Assembly (NCBI RefSeq): GCF_029626155.1
Contig: NZ_JARUBL010000001.1
Location: 1,860,001 to 1,924,000 of the forward strand
DNA: 64,000 bases
Direction of reading: 5' to 3'
Source of the DNA: Solwaraspora sp. WMMD1047
Lineage (GTDB): Bacteria > Actinomycetota > Actinomycetes > Mycobacteriales > Micromonosporaceae
Below are positions 56,500-64,000 of this stretch, piece after piece. Both the position numbers and the translations under genes were made by a program. The stretch's first letter is position 1. Each line of letters opens with the position of its first letter. The notes below the pieces were generated by a model. It saw only the letters and a program-made list of their open reading frames with translations. It made no database searches and had not been told where the DNA came from.

Positions 56500-57519
56500 T
56501 CAGGCCCGGCGGGGCGGCGCGGTGCTGCCCCGCGGGGTCAGGTGTGCGGTCTGGTCCTGGGCCGCCCCGATCGGCTGGCCCTCGATCGCGGCCAGCAGCA
56601 GCCGGGCGGCGTGCGCGCCGTAGGCCGGGATGTCGCGGCTGAGGGCGGTGAGCGGCGGGTGCACCAGCTTGCACAGCGGGGAGTCGTCCCAGGCCACGAT
56701 GGACAGATCGCCCGGCACGGCGAGGCCCATCTCCTGGGCCACGGCCAGCCCCGCGATCGCCATCACGTCGTTGTCGTAGATCGCCGCGGTCGGCCGCCGG
56801 CCGGAGCTGAGCAGGCGCCGGGTGGCCCGGGCGCCGTCCTCGCCGGTGAAGTCCGACGGCACGGTGACGCACTGGTCGAGCCCCAGCCGCCGGCAGGCCG
56901 CCTCGAACGCCTCGGACCTGGTCTCGGTGTGCAGCAGGCCGTTGAGGCCGCCGACCCGGGCGATCCGCCGGTGGCCCAGCGCGGCGAGGTACTCCACCAC
57001 CTCGACGATCGCGCCCGCGTCGTCCGACCAGACGCTGGCCAGCCCGCCGGTGTGCCCGGGACCGCCGATCACCACGGCGGGCAGGGCCAGCTCCTTGAGC
57101 GCCGACACCCGCCGGTCGTCGATGCGCAGGTCGCAGACGAACACCCCGTCCACCCGCCGCTCGCCCCACCACCGCCGGTAGACCGCGATCTCGGTCTCCT
57201 GGTCGCTGACCACCTGCAGCATCAGCCCGTACGACCGGGCGGAGAGTTCCCCCTCCAGGCCGCTGATCAGCTCCATGAAGAACGGCTCGATGCCGAGGGT
57301 GCGGGCCGGCCGGCACAGCGCCAGGCCGACCGCGTTGGCGCTGGCGCCGGAGAGCGCCCGGGCGGCGCTGCTGGGGTTGAAGCCCATCTCCCGGGCGATC
57401 GCGATGATGCGCTGCCGGGTCGCCTCCGAGACGCCGGGCTGGCCGTTCAGGGCGTACGAGACCGCGCCCTTGGAGACGCCGGCGCGCTGGGCGACGTCCG
57501 CGATGGTGGGCCTTTTCAA
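56500..57519 (-). CDS. LacI family repressor of mannan utilisation
   Basis: LacI-type regulator, 339 aa. The HTH (TIADVAQRAGVSKGAVSYALNG) with hinge (NPSSAARALSGASANAVGL) and a periplasmic-binding-protein-like sensor domain (GLILQVVSDQE-type, VIGGPGHTGG, HRRIARVGG, DNDVMAIAGLAVAQEMG, DDSPLCKLVHPPLTAL) are complete. The start is TTG 57519 with GAGG about 7 nt upstream. It is divergent from the mannan transporter operon, whose promoter carries a CCGG-centred operator. The ligand is probably mannobiose or a manno-oligosaccharide. Confidence 0.89.
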   Translation of the reverse strand: MKRPTIADVAQRAGVSKGAVSYALNGQPGVSEATRQRIIAIAREMGFNPSSAARALSGASANAVGLALCRPARTLGIEPFFMELISGLEGELSARSYGLMLQVVSDQETEIAVYRRWWGERRVDGVFVCDLRIDDRRVSALKELALPAVVIGGPGHTGGLASVWSDDAGAIVEVVEYLAALGHRRIARVGGLNGLLHTETRSEAFEAACRRLGLDQCVTVPSDFTGEDGARATRRLLSSGRRPTAAIYDNDVMAIAGLAVAQEMGLAVPGDLSIVAWDDSPLCKLVHPPLTALSRDIPAYGAHAARLLLAAIEGQPIGAAQDQTAHLTPRGSTAPPRRA

Positions 57520-57637
57520 CAGCGATCCTCACTGGTTCACCCCCGCCTCGGGGCGCCGGTTCACGGGGGATTCCGAGGTTACCTCCGTCGGCGCCGGTTC
57601 CGGGGACCGGTCCGGCCCTCGGTGCGCCAACCCGTCA

Positions 57638-57688
57638 TTGACACACGTCGAAGCCTTTCGTACGGTGGTTGCACTTATCCGGTTCAGT
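57638..57688 (+). promoter_or_regulatory. Promoter and LacI operator of mannan operon
   Basis: TTGACA (57638-57643) and TACGGT (57661-57666) are separated by exactly 17 bp, a close match to a vegetative sigma-70 type promoter. ACTTATCCGGTTCAGT (57673-57688) is a palindrome (ACTnAnCCGGnTnAGT) with the central CG/CCGG typical of LacI-family operators, placed just after the -10 box where bound repressor would block transcription. Confidence 0.7.
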
Positions 57689-57736
57689 CAACGTCTCTCG
57701 ATGTTCGGGAGCGTTCCCACCTGCGCGGAGGACGAC

Positions 57737-59011
57737 ATGGGATGGTCGAGGACCCGGTGGGTCCGACTCGCCGCCGCTGGCGCGGCCGGCGTGCTTCTGA
57801 TCGGTGGCTGCAGCGGCAGCGGCGGAAGTGGCGGCGACGGCACGGTCAACCTCACCATCGGGTTCTGGGGCGACTTCGGCCTGGACGAGCTGAAGGGCAG
57901 GTACGAGGCGGCCAACCCGGGCGTCAAGATCACCCTGAACGCCGGTGAGTACAACGCCCAGCACGAGGACCTGCAGAAGAAGCTCATCGCCGGAAACGGG
58001 GCGCCGGACATCGCGGCGATCGACGAGGGCTTCATCATCCAGTTCCGCGGCCAGGGCGACAAGTTCGTCAACCTGCTGGACAAGGGCGCCGGCAGCTACC
58101 AGGGCAACTACCTGCCCTGGAAGTGGCAGCAGAGCCTGACCACCGACGGGGTTCAGATCGGCCTCGGCACCGACGTCGGCGGCCTGGCCATGTGCTACCG
58201 CACCGACCTGTTCGAAGCGGCCGGCCTGCCGACCGAGCGGGACGCCGTCTCGGCCCTCTGGCCGACCTGGGACACGTTCATCGAGACCGGCCAGCGGTAT
58301 GTGGCGGCCACCGACAAGAGGTTCATCGACGCGGCGACGAACATCTTCAACCCGGTCCTCGGCCAGCAGCAGGTCGGCTTCTACGACGAGAACAACACCC
58401 TGCAGATGTACGGCGGACCGAAGGTCGCCTTCGACGTGGCCGCCAAGGCGATCGCGGCCGGCCTGTCGGCGAACCTGACCGCCTTCCAGACCGACTGGAA
58501 CGCCGGCTTCGTCCGCGGCGACTTCGCGGTGCTCGCCTGCCCGGCGTGGATGCTCGGGCACATCAAGAACACCGCGCCCGACACCGAGGGCAAGTGGGAC
58601 GTCGCCGCGATCCCCGGTGGCGGCGGCAACTGGGGCGGGTCGTTCCTGACCGTGCCGAAGCAGGGCAAGCACGTCGACGAGGCGTACCAGCTGCTGGAGT
58701 GGTTGATCCAGCCCGAACAGCAGATCGAGATCTTCAAGCAGGTCGGCAACCTGCCCTCCCAGCCGGCCCTCTATGAGGACCCCGCGATCCGCGACTTCGT
58801 CAACCCGTTCTTCAACAACGCCCCGGTCGGCCAGATCTTCACCGCGACCGCGGCCAGCCTGACCCCGCAGTACCTCGGGCCGAAGAACGGTCCGACCCGG
58901 GTGGCGGTCGAGAACGTGCTGAACCGGCTCTCCGACGGAGATCTCGAAGGCGATCCCAACCGGGCCTGGGCCGAGGCCCTGGCAGAGGCGGACCGGGCGT
59001 CGAAGACGTGA
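57737..59011 (+). CDS. ABC transporter sugar-binding lipoprotein
   Basis: Extracellular solute-binding protein (family 1), 424 aa, capturing oligosaccharide for the two permeases encoded next. The lipoprotein signal peptide ends in LLIGGC (Cys25). VNLTIGFWGDFGLDELKGRYEAANPGVKITL, GAPDIAAIDEGF and GTDVGGLAMCYRTDLFEAAGLP are typical. ATG 57737 has GCGGAGG. No ATPase is in the cluster, so the importer probably uses a shared MsiK-type ATPase encoded elsewhere. Confidence 0.92.
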   Translation: MGWSRTRWVRLAAAGAAGVLLIGGCSGSGGSGGDGTVNLTIGFWGDFGLDELKGRYEAANPGVKITLNAGEYNAQHEDLQKKLIAGNGAPDIAAIDEGFIIQFRGQGDKFVNLLDKGAGSYQGNYLPWKWQQSLTTDGVQIGLGTDVGGLAMCYRTDLFEAAGLPTERDAVSALWPTWDTFIETGQRYVAATDKRFIDAATNIFNPVLGQQQVGFYDENNTLQMYGGPKVAFDVAAKAIAAGLSANLTAFQTDWNAGFVRGDFAVLACPAWMLGHIKNTAPDTEGKWDVAAIPGGGGNWGGSFLTVPKQGKHVDEAYQLLEWLIQPEQQIEIFKQVGNLPSQPALYEDPAIRDFVNPFFNNAPVGQIFTATAASLTPQYLGPKNGPTRVAVENVLNRLSDGDLEGDPNRAWAEALAEADRASKT

Positions 59012-60018
59012 CCGGCGGGACAGCGCTCCGGCCCAGCCGCGGCGCCGGGTCCACCGGTGGTTCGCCGCGGCCGGGCGGCCGGAATCCGCACCGCTGGCGC
59101 GACCGGCTGCACCGCTTCGACCTGCGCTACACCCCGTACCTGCTGGTCGCGCCGTTCTTCCTGCTCTTCGCCGTCTTCGGGCTGATCCCGATCATCTTCA
59201 ACGCCGTGGTGGCGCTGCGGACCTGGCGGCTGGACAACCAGGACGCCAACGGCTGGGCCGGCCTGGAGAACTTCGACCGCCTGCTCACCGACGACCGGTT
59301 CTGGAACGCGTTGCTGAACACGTTCGGGATCTTCGTGCTCTCGACCGTGCCGCAGCTGTTCCTGGCGATCGTGATCGCCTCCCTGCTCAACCGGCAGCTG
59401 CGGGCACAGACCTGGTTCCGGGTCGGCGTGCTGCTGCCCTACATCACCCCGATCACCGCCTCCACGCTGCTCTTCTCGGTCTTCTTCGCCAGCGGCGAGA
59501 ACGGCACCGCCAACTGGCTGCTCGGCCTGGTCGGCATCAACGAGCAGGACCCGCTCAACTGGCGCAGCGCCAAGTGGTCGTCCTGGCTGGCCATCGCGGT
59601 GATGGTCAACTGGAAGTGGATCGGCTACAACGCGCTGCTCTACCTCGCCGCCATGCAGGCGATCCCGCGCGACATCTACGAGGCGGCGGCCGTCGACGGC
59701 GCCGGCGCCTGGCGACAGCTCTGGCGGATCACCGTGCCGATGATCCGGCCGGTGGTGATCTTCACGGTGGTGCTCTCCACCATCGGCGGGCTGCAGCTGT
59801 TCACCGAGCCGATGCTCTTCGAACCCAACGCCCAACAGGCCCTCGGCGGCGCCAACGGCGAGTGGCAGACCATCGCCCAGTACATCTACCGGGTCGGCTG
59901 GAAGGAGCTCAACCTCGGCTACGCGGCCGCGCTCTCCTGGGCGCTGTTCCTGATCATCGTGATCGTGGCGGCGGTCAACGCCCTGATCACCAACCGGCTC
60001 GGAGGAGGGCGCAGATGA
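59008..60018 (+). CDS. ABC sugar transporter permease 1
   Basis: MalF/UgpA-type permease, 336 aa. A long basic N-terminus (~40 aa) precedes six membrane helices. The EAA loop is present (IPRDIYEAAAVDGAGAWRQLWRITVPMIRPV). Start GTG 59008, overlapping the binding-protein stop by 4 nt (GTGA); the end overlaps the second permease start (ATGA). Confidence 0.92.
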   Translation: MTGGTALRPSRGAGSTGGSPRPGGRNPHRWRDRLHRFDLRYTPYLLVAPFFLLFAVFGLIPIIFNAVVALRTWRLDNQDANGWAGLENFDRLLTDDRFWNALLNTFGIFVLSTVPQLFLAIVIASLLNRQLRAQTWFRVGVLLPYITPITASTLLFSVFFASGENGTANWLLGLVGINEQDPLNWRSAKWSSWLAIAVMVNWKWIGYNALLYLAAMQAIPRDIYEAAAVDGAGAWRQLWRITVPMIRPVVIFTVVLSTIGGLQLFTEPMLFEPNAQQALGGANGEWQTIAQYIYRVGWKELNLGYAAALSWALFLIIVIVAAVNALITNRLGGGRR

Positions 60019-60953
60019 CCGCCGTGCTGTCCCAGCCGCCCGCGGGCGACCCGCCCCCGACCCGACCGCCCGTCCGCCGGACCCGGCCGGCGCTGCTCGG
60101 CCGCGCCCCGCAGAACACCCCGGGCAGTGTCTGGAACTACCTCTTCCTCTCGATCGTCATCCTCTTCTCGGCGTTCCCGATCTACTGGATGTTCGTCATC
60201 GCCACCAGCACCGACGCGGCGCTGGCGCACATCCCGCCGGTGATCGTCCCCGGTGACCAGCTCGCCACCAACCTGCGCGAGGTCTTCGGGCTGCAGGACG
60301 TGTACTTCCTCCAGTCGCTGGCCAACAGCGCCATCGTCTCGACGATCGTCACCGCGTCCGTGCTCTTCTTCTGCTCGCTGGCCGGGTTCGCCTTCGCCAA
60401 GCTGCGGTTCCGGGCCCGGAACGCCCTGATGATCATCGTGATCCTCACCATCACCGTGCCGAACCAGCTCGGCGTGGTGGCCCTCTACATCGTGATGGGA
60501 TACCTGCCCGGCCGCGAGGGCGGCTGGAACGGCACCCTGCTCGCGGTGATCGCACCCGGTCTGGTCACCGCCTTCGGCGTCTTCTACATGCGACAGTTCA
60601 TCCTCGACGCGGTCCCCGACGAGCTGGTCGAGGCCGGCCGGGTCGACGGCGCCACCACGATGCGGATCTACTGGAGCGTGGTGCTGCCGGCCATCCGGCC
60701 GGCGCTGGCCGTGCTCGGACTGCTCACCTTCGTCGCCATCTGGAACGACTTCCAGTGGCCACTGATCACCCTCGGCGGCTCCGACTATCCCACCTCGATG
60801 GTTGCCCTCTCCGACCTCGCCAGCGGAAACTACGTGCTCTACCGCCGGGTGCTGGCGGGAGCTTTCGTGGCCACCATCCCACTGATCGTCATGCTCGTCA
60901 TCGGTGGCCGGCAGATCGTCCGAGGAATCATGGAAGGCGCGGTGAAGTCATGA
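60015..60953 (+). CDS. ABC sugar transporter permease 2
   Basis: MalG/UgpE-type permease, 312 aa, with six membrane helices and the EAA loop VPDELVEAGRVDGATTMRIYWSVVLPAIRPAL. The N-terminus is a Pro/Arg-rich tail. ATG 60015 has GGAGGAGGGCGC upstream. Its TGA (60951-60953) overlaps the ATG of a ten-codon ORF that leads directly into the mannosidase gene. Confidence 0.92.
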   Translation: MTAVLSQPPAGDPPPTRPPVRRTRPALLGRAPQNTPGSVWNYLFLSIVILFSAFPIYWMFVIATSTDAALAHIPPVIVPGDQLATNLREVFGLQDVYFLQSLANSAIVSTIVTASVLFFCSLAGFAFAKLRFRARNALMIIVILTITVPNQLGVVALYIVMGYLPGREGGWNGTLLAVIAPGLVTAFGVFYMRQFILDAVPDELVEAGRVDGATTMRIYWSVVLPAIRPALAVLGLLTFVAIWNDFQWPLITLGGSDYPTSMVALSDLASGNYVLYRRVLAGAFVATIPLIVMLVIGGRQIVRGIMEGAVKS

Positions 60954-60982
60954 ACGGTCCCGACCCGGGACGGCCCGCGTGA
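60950..60982 (+). CDS. Ten-codon relay ORF (MNGPDPGRPA)
   Basis: ATG 60950 overlaps the permease stop (ATGA) and the mini-ORF's TGA (60980-60982) overlaps the GTG start of the mannosidase (GTGA). The ribosome could terminate, restart, translate ten codons and restart again, coupling the two large genes. There is no SD, so it is unlikely to be an independent gene. Confidence 0.4.
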   Translation: MNGPDPGRPA

Positions 60983-63459
60983 CCGCGACCCACCACCGGC
61001 CGCTGCACGACGGCTGGTCGCTGTGGGCCGTACCCGGTCCGCAGGTCCCGCCGGCCGTCGCCGGCGTCCGGATCCCGGCCACCGTTCCCGGTTGCGTGCA
61101 CACCGACCTGCTCGCCGCCGGGCTGATCCCGGACCCGCACCTCGACGACAACGAGCTGGCGATGGCCTGGATCGGCCGCACCGACTGGGTCTACACCACC
61201 AGCTTCGGCTGGGACGGCACCGACGCGTCCCGGGTCGACCTGGTCTGCGCCGGCCTGGACACCGTCGCCACCGTCACCCTCAACGGCCGGCTGGTCGGCC
61301 GGACCGCCAACATGCACCGGGGCTACCGGTACGACGTCCGCGACCTGCTGCGGGTCGGCGACAACGTGCTGCGGGTCCGCTTCGAGTCCGCCTACCGGTA
61401 CGCCGAACGCCTCCGCGACCAGCTCGGCGACCGGCCGAGCACCTACCCACAGCCGTTCAACTTCATCCGGAAGATGGCCTGCCACTTCGGCTGGGACTGG
61501 GGTCCCACCCTGGTCACCGCCGGCATCTGGCAGGAGATCGGCCTGCACGCCTGGTCGGTGGCGCGGCTGGCCGAGGTGCGCCCGCTGGTCACCGTCGTCG
61601 ACGGGGTCGGCCGGGCCGAGGTGCACCTCGACGTCGAGCGGGCCGTCGACGAGCCGCTGCGGGTCACCGCGACGGTGGCCGGGGTCCGCGCCGAGGCGGT
61701 GATCGAGGCCGGGCAGCGGACGGCGGTGCTGACCGTCGTCGTACCCGAACCGAGGTTGTGGTGGCCGCGCGGCCACGGTGACCAGGCCCGGTATCCGCTG
61801 ACGGTGACCCTGGCCACCACGGCCGACGGGCCCGCCGGCCCGGCCGGCACGGTCGTCGACGGCTGGGAGCGACCCGTCGGATTCCGGTCGGTCCGCCTGG
61901 ACACCGCCCCCGACGAGCACGGCACCGCCTACACCCTGCACGTCAACGAGAAGCCGATCTTCGTACGCGGAGTCAACTGGATCCCCGACGACACCTTCGT
62001 CACCCGGATCACCCGGCGGCGGCTCGCCGAACGGTTCGCCCAGGCCTGCGACGCCAACGTCAACCTGCTGCGGATCTGGGGCGGCGGCCGGTACGAGTCG
62101 GCCGACTTCTACGAGCTCGCCGACGAGCTGGGGCTGCTGGTCCAGCAGGACTTCCTGTTCGCCTGCGCGGCGTACCCGGAGGAGGAGCCGTTCCGTTCCG
62201 AGGTGGAGGCGGAGGCCGCCGAGCAGGTGGTCCGGCTCGCCCGACACCCGAGCCTGGTGCTCTGGAACGGCAACAACGAGAACATCTGGGGCTTCGAGGG
62301 CTGGGGCTGGCGGGAGCAGCTGGGCGACCGGACCTGGGGCGCCGGCTACTACTTCGACCTGCTTCCGGCGATCGTCGCCCGGCTCGACCCGACCCGGCCC
62401 TACTGGCCGGGCAGCCCGTGGTCCGGCCGGCACGACCTGGACCCGAACGACCCGGCGCACGGCAACACGCACATCTGGGACGTCTGGAACACCGACGACT
62501 ACCTGCGTTACCGCGACTACCGACCCCGGTTCGTCGCCGAGTTCGGCTTCCAGGGGCCGGCGGCGTACCCGACGCTGCGCCGGGCGCTCACCGACGACCC
62601 GCTCACCCCGGACTCGCCCGGCATCACCCACCACCAGAAGGCCGCCGACGGCGGCGGCAAACTGCTGCGCGGCCTGGCGCCACACCTGCCGACGCCGCGC
62701 GACTTCGACGACTGGCACTACCTGACCCAGCTCAACCAGGCCCGGGCGATAAGCGTCGGCGTCGAGCACTTCCGGTCGCAGCGCCCGGTCTGCATGGGCA
62801 CCATCGTCTGGCAGCTCAACGACTGCTGGCCGGTCACCTCCTGGTCCGCGGTCGACTTCGACGGCCGTCGCAAACCCCTCTGGTACGCGCTGCGCCGCAG
62901 CTACGCCGACCGGCTGATCACCATTGCGCCCGCCGACGACGGGCTCGCCCTGGTCGCGGTGAACGACACCGACGCCGAGTGGACGCCCCGGGTGGAGGTC
63001 GCCCGACTGACCCTGGCCGGCGAGCCGCGGGCCAGCACGGTGCTGACGGTGACCGTGCCGCCCGGCTCGGTGCGGACCGTCGGGCTGCCCGCCGACCTCA
63101 CCGTCCCGGACGATCCGCGCCGGGAGCTGATCGTGGCGGAGCCGGCGGAGACCGGCACCCGGTGCTGCTGGTTCTTCGCCGAGGACCGCGACGTCGCGTA
63201 CCCGCCGGCGGACTTCGACGCCACCGTGGAGCCGACCGCGGGCGGCGCGTTGGTCCGGGTCACCGCCCGGTCCGTGCTGCGCGACCTGGTCCTGTATCCC
63301 GACCGGCTGGACCCGACCGCGGTGGTCGACGAGGCGATGGTGACCCTGCTGCCGGGCCAGACGGCGACCTTCACCGTCCGGGCCGCCGGTCCGCTGCCGT
63401 CCGAGCCGCTGACCCGGCGGCCGGTGCTGCGCTGTGTCAACGACGTGGGAACCGACTGA
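60979..63459 (+). CDS. Beta-mannosidase, glycoside hydrolase family 2
   Basis: GH2 exo-beta-mannosidase, 826 aa, releasing mannose from imported manno-oligosaccharides. There is no signal peptide, so it is intracellular. The jelly-roll N-domain (ATVPGCVHTDLLAAGLIPDPHLDDNELAMAWIGRTDW) is characteristic of beta-mannosidases. The acid/base Glu is in LVLWNGNNENIWG (~431) and the nucleophile Glu in FVAEFGFQG (~519). GTG 60979 overlaps the relay ORF stop; no SD of its own. The partner mannanase follows 47 nt downstream. Confidence 0.92.
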   Translation: MTATHHRPLHDGWSLWAVPGPQVPPAVAGVRIPATVPGCVHTDLLAAGLIPDPHLDDNELAMAWIGRTDWVYTTSFGWDGTDASRVDLVCAGLDTVATVTLNGRLVGRTANMHRGYRYDVRDLLRVGDNVLRVRFESAYRYAERLRDQLGDRPSTYPQPFNFIRKMACHFGWDWGPTLVTAGIWQEIGLHAWSVARLAEVRPLVTVVDGVGRAEVHLDVERAVDEPLRVTATVAGVRAEAVIEAGQRTAVLTVVVPEPRLWWPRGHGDQARYPLTVTLATTADGPAGPAGTVVDGWERPVGFRSVRLDTAPDEHGTAYTLHVNEKPIFVRGVNWIPDDTFVTRITRRRLAERFAQACDANVNLLRIWGGGRYESADFYELADELGLLVQQDFLFACAAYPEEEPFRSEVEAEAAEQVVRLARHPSLVLWNGNNENIWGFEGWGWREQLGDRTWGAGYYFDLLPAIVARLDPTRPYWPGSPWSGRHDLDPNDPAHGNTHIWDVWNTDDYLRYRDYRPRFVAEFGFQGPAAYPTLRRALTDDPLTPDSPGITHHQKAADGGGKLLRGLAPHLPTPRDFDDWHYLTQLNQARAISVGVEHFRSQRPVCMGTIVWQLNDCWPVTSWSAVDFDGRRKPLWYALRRSYADRLITIAPADDGLALVAVNDTDAEWTPRVEVARLTLAGEPRASTVLTVTVPPGSVRTVGLPADLTVPDDPRRELIVAEPAETGTRCCWFFAEDRDVAYPPADFDATVEPTAGGALVRVTARSVLRDLVLYPDRLDPTAVVDEAMVTLLPGQTATFTVRAAGPLPSEPLTRRPVLRCVNDVGTD

Positions 63460-63506
63460 CCCATTCCCGCCGCCCGTCCCGGCGGCCCGTGACAGGGAGA
63501 ACCCAG

Positions 63507-64000
63507 ATGCGCGTACGCCTCGCGGCGGTCCTGGTGACACTCACCGGACTGCTGGCCGGCCCGATCGCGGTGCCGGCCGCCGCCGCCCCCGGTCCCACCG
63601 CCGGCTTCGTCACCCGGCACGGCGCCGAGCTGAAGCTGGACGGCAAGCGGTTCCGGTTCGGCGGCACCAACAACTACTACCTGATGTACAAGTCGCCGCG
63701 GATGGTCGACGACGTCTTCGCCGACGCCCGGGCGGCCGGCTTCACGGTCCTGCGCACCTGGGGCTTCCTGGACATCGGCAACGCCGACGGGTCGAACTCG
63801 GTGGCCGGTCCCGCCGACGGTGTCTACTTCCAGTACTGGGACGGCGCGAAGCCGGCGTACAACGACGGCCCGGACGGCCTTCAGCGCCTCGACCACGTCC
63901 TGGCGGCGGCCCGGGCGGCCGGGATCAGGCTGGTCATCCCGCTCACCAACAACTGGCGGGACTTCGGCGGCATGGACCAGTACGTGCGCTGGCGCGGCGG
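63507..64000 (+). CDS. Secreted endo-beta-1,4-mannanase (GH5-type), 3' end beyond window
   Basis: The first 164 residues of a secreted hydrolase. The signal peptide runs ~1-27 (RVRLAAVLVTLTGLLAGPIAVPAAA-A) and the mature start is GFVTRHGAELKLDGKRFRFGGTNNYYLMYKSPRMVDDVF. The GTNNYY and LRTWGFLDIG segments match fungal/actinobacterial GH5_7 mannanases. Catalytic Glu residues are outside the window. ATG 63507 has AGGGAGA about 8 nt upstream. It would cleave mannan outside the cell for import by this operon. Confidence 0.87.
   Translation, partial: MRVRLAAVLVTLTGLLAGPIAVPAAAAPGPTAGFVTRHGAELKLDGKRFRFGGTNNYYLMYKSPRMVDDVFADARAAGFTVLRTWGFLDIGNADGSNSVAGPADGVYFQYWDGAKPAYNDGPDGLQRLDHVLAAARAAGIRLVIPLTNNWRDFGGMDQYVRWRG

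Overview
The window is very GC-rich, with G/C at almost every third codon position, many GTG starts, GTGA/ATGA start-stop overlaps and dense operons. Together with an F420-type LLM enzyme, a DUF397 protein, a SCO4848-type membrane protein, a YccF protein and a class E/F-type sortase, this points to an actinomycete, most likely a Micromonosporaceae chromosome. I see no rRNA, tRNA, CRISPR array, transposase or integrase. Names are read from protein motifs; no database search was run.

Region 1 (1-6975) is a hydroxyproline degradation cluster. It holds a fused ferredoxin/FAD oxidoreductase and a DAO-type FAD oxidoreductase, a dihydrodipicolinate-synthase-like deaminase, a proline-racemase-type epimerase, a 2-oxoglutarate-semialdehyde dehydrogenase (cut by the left edge) and a GntR/FCD regulator. 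Region 2 (7327-11289) holds an HTH protein, a copper ATPase behind a CsoR-like operator, and a GNAT protein. Region 3 (11305-14174) is a divergent nagZ / ROK-regulator pair sharing a dyad operator. Region 4 (14224-25805) is mixed housekeeping: a two-gene ABC exporter, a lone ABC ATPase, an F420 enzyme, ribokinase, YccF, a DUF6232-like pair, enoyl-CoA hydratase, a ThDP enzyme and DUF202 proteins.

Region 5 (26211-48903) follows a gene order known from actinobacteria such as Mycobacterium tuberculosis: etfB-etfA, cysteine desulfurase-mnmA, a MetE-like protein, ligA, gatC-gatA, gatB. Accessory genes are interspersed: a sigma/anti-sigma pair, a DUF4397-sortase pair, a GGDEF-EAL protein with a collagen-like tail, and a 4.5 kb block between gatA and gatB. 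That block carries an OLD/RecF-like ATPase overlapping a TOPRIM/DUF4276-like gene that is broken by one in-frame TAG. Beyond it lie an exact 38-bp copy of internal gatA sequence and an orphan proteasome-like Ntn hydrolase. The ATPase-nuclease pair looks like a defence-type module and is the best candidate here for something undescribed.

Region 6 (49010-56462) has a membrane metallophosphoesterase, a PQQ-type sugar dehydrogenase lipoprotein, a D-2-hydroxyacid dehydrogenase, a PH-domain membrane protein and a second GGDEF-EAL protein. Region 7 (56500-64000) is a mannan utilisation locus: a LacI regulator divergent from a binding protein, two permeases, a GH2 beta-mannosidase and a GH5-type mannanase cut by the right edge. 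It has a clear promoter-operator and a ten-codon relay ORF coupling the last permease to the mannosidase.
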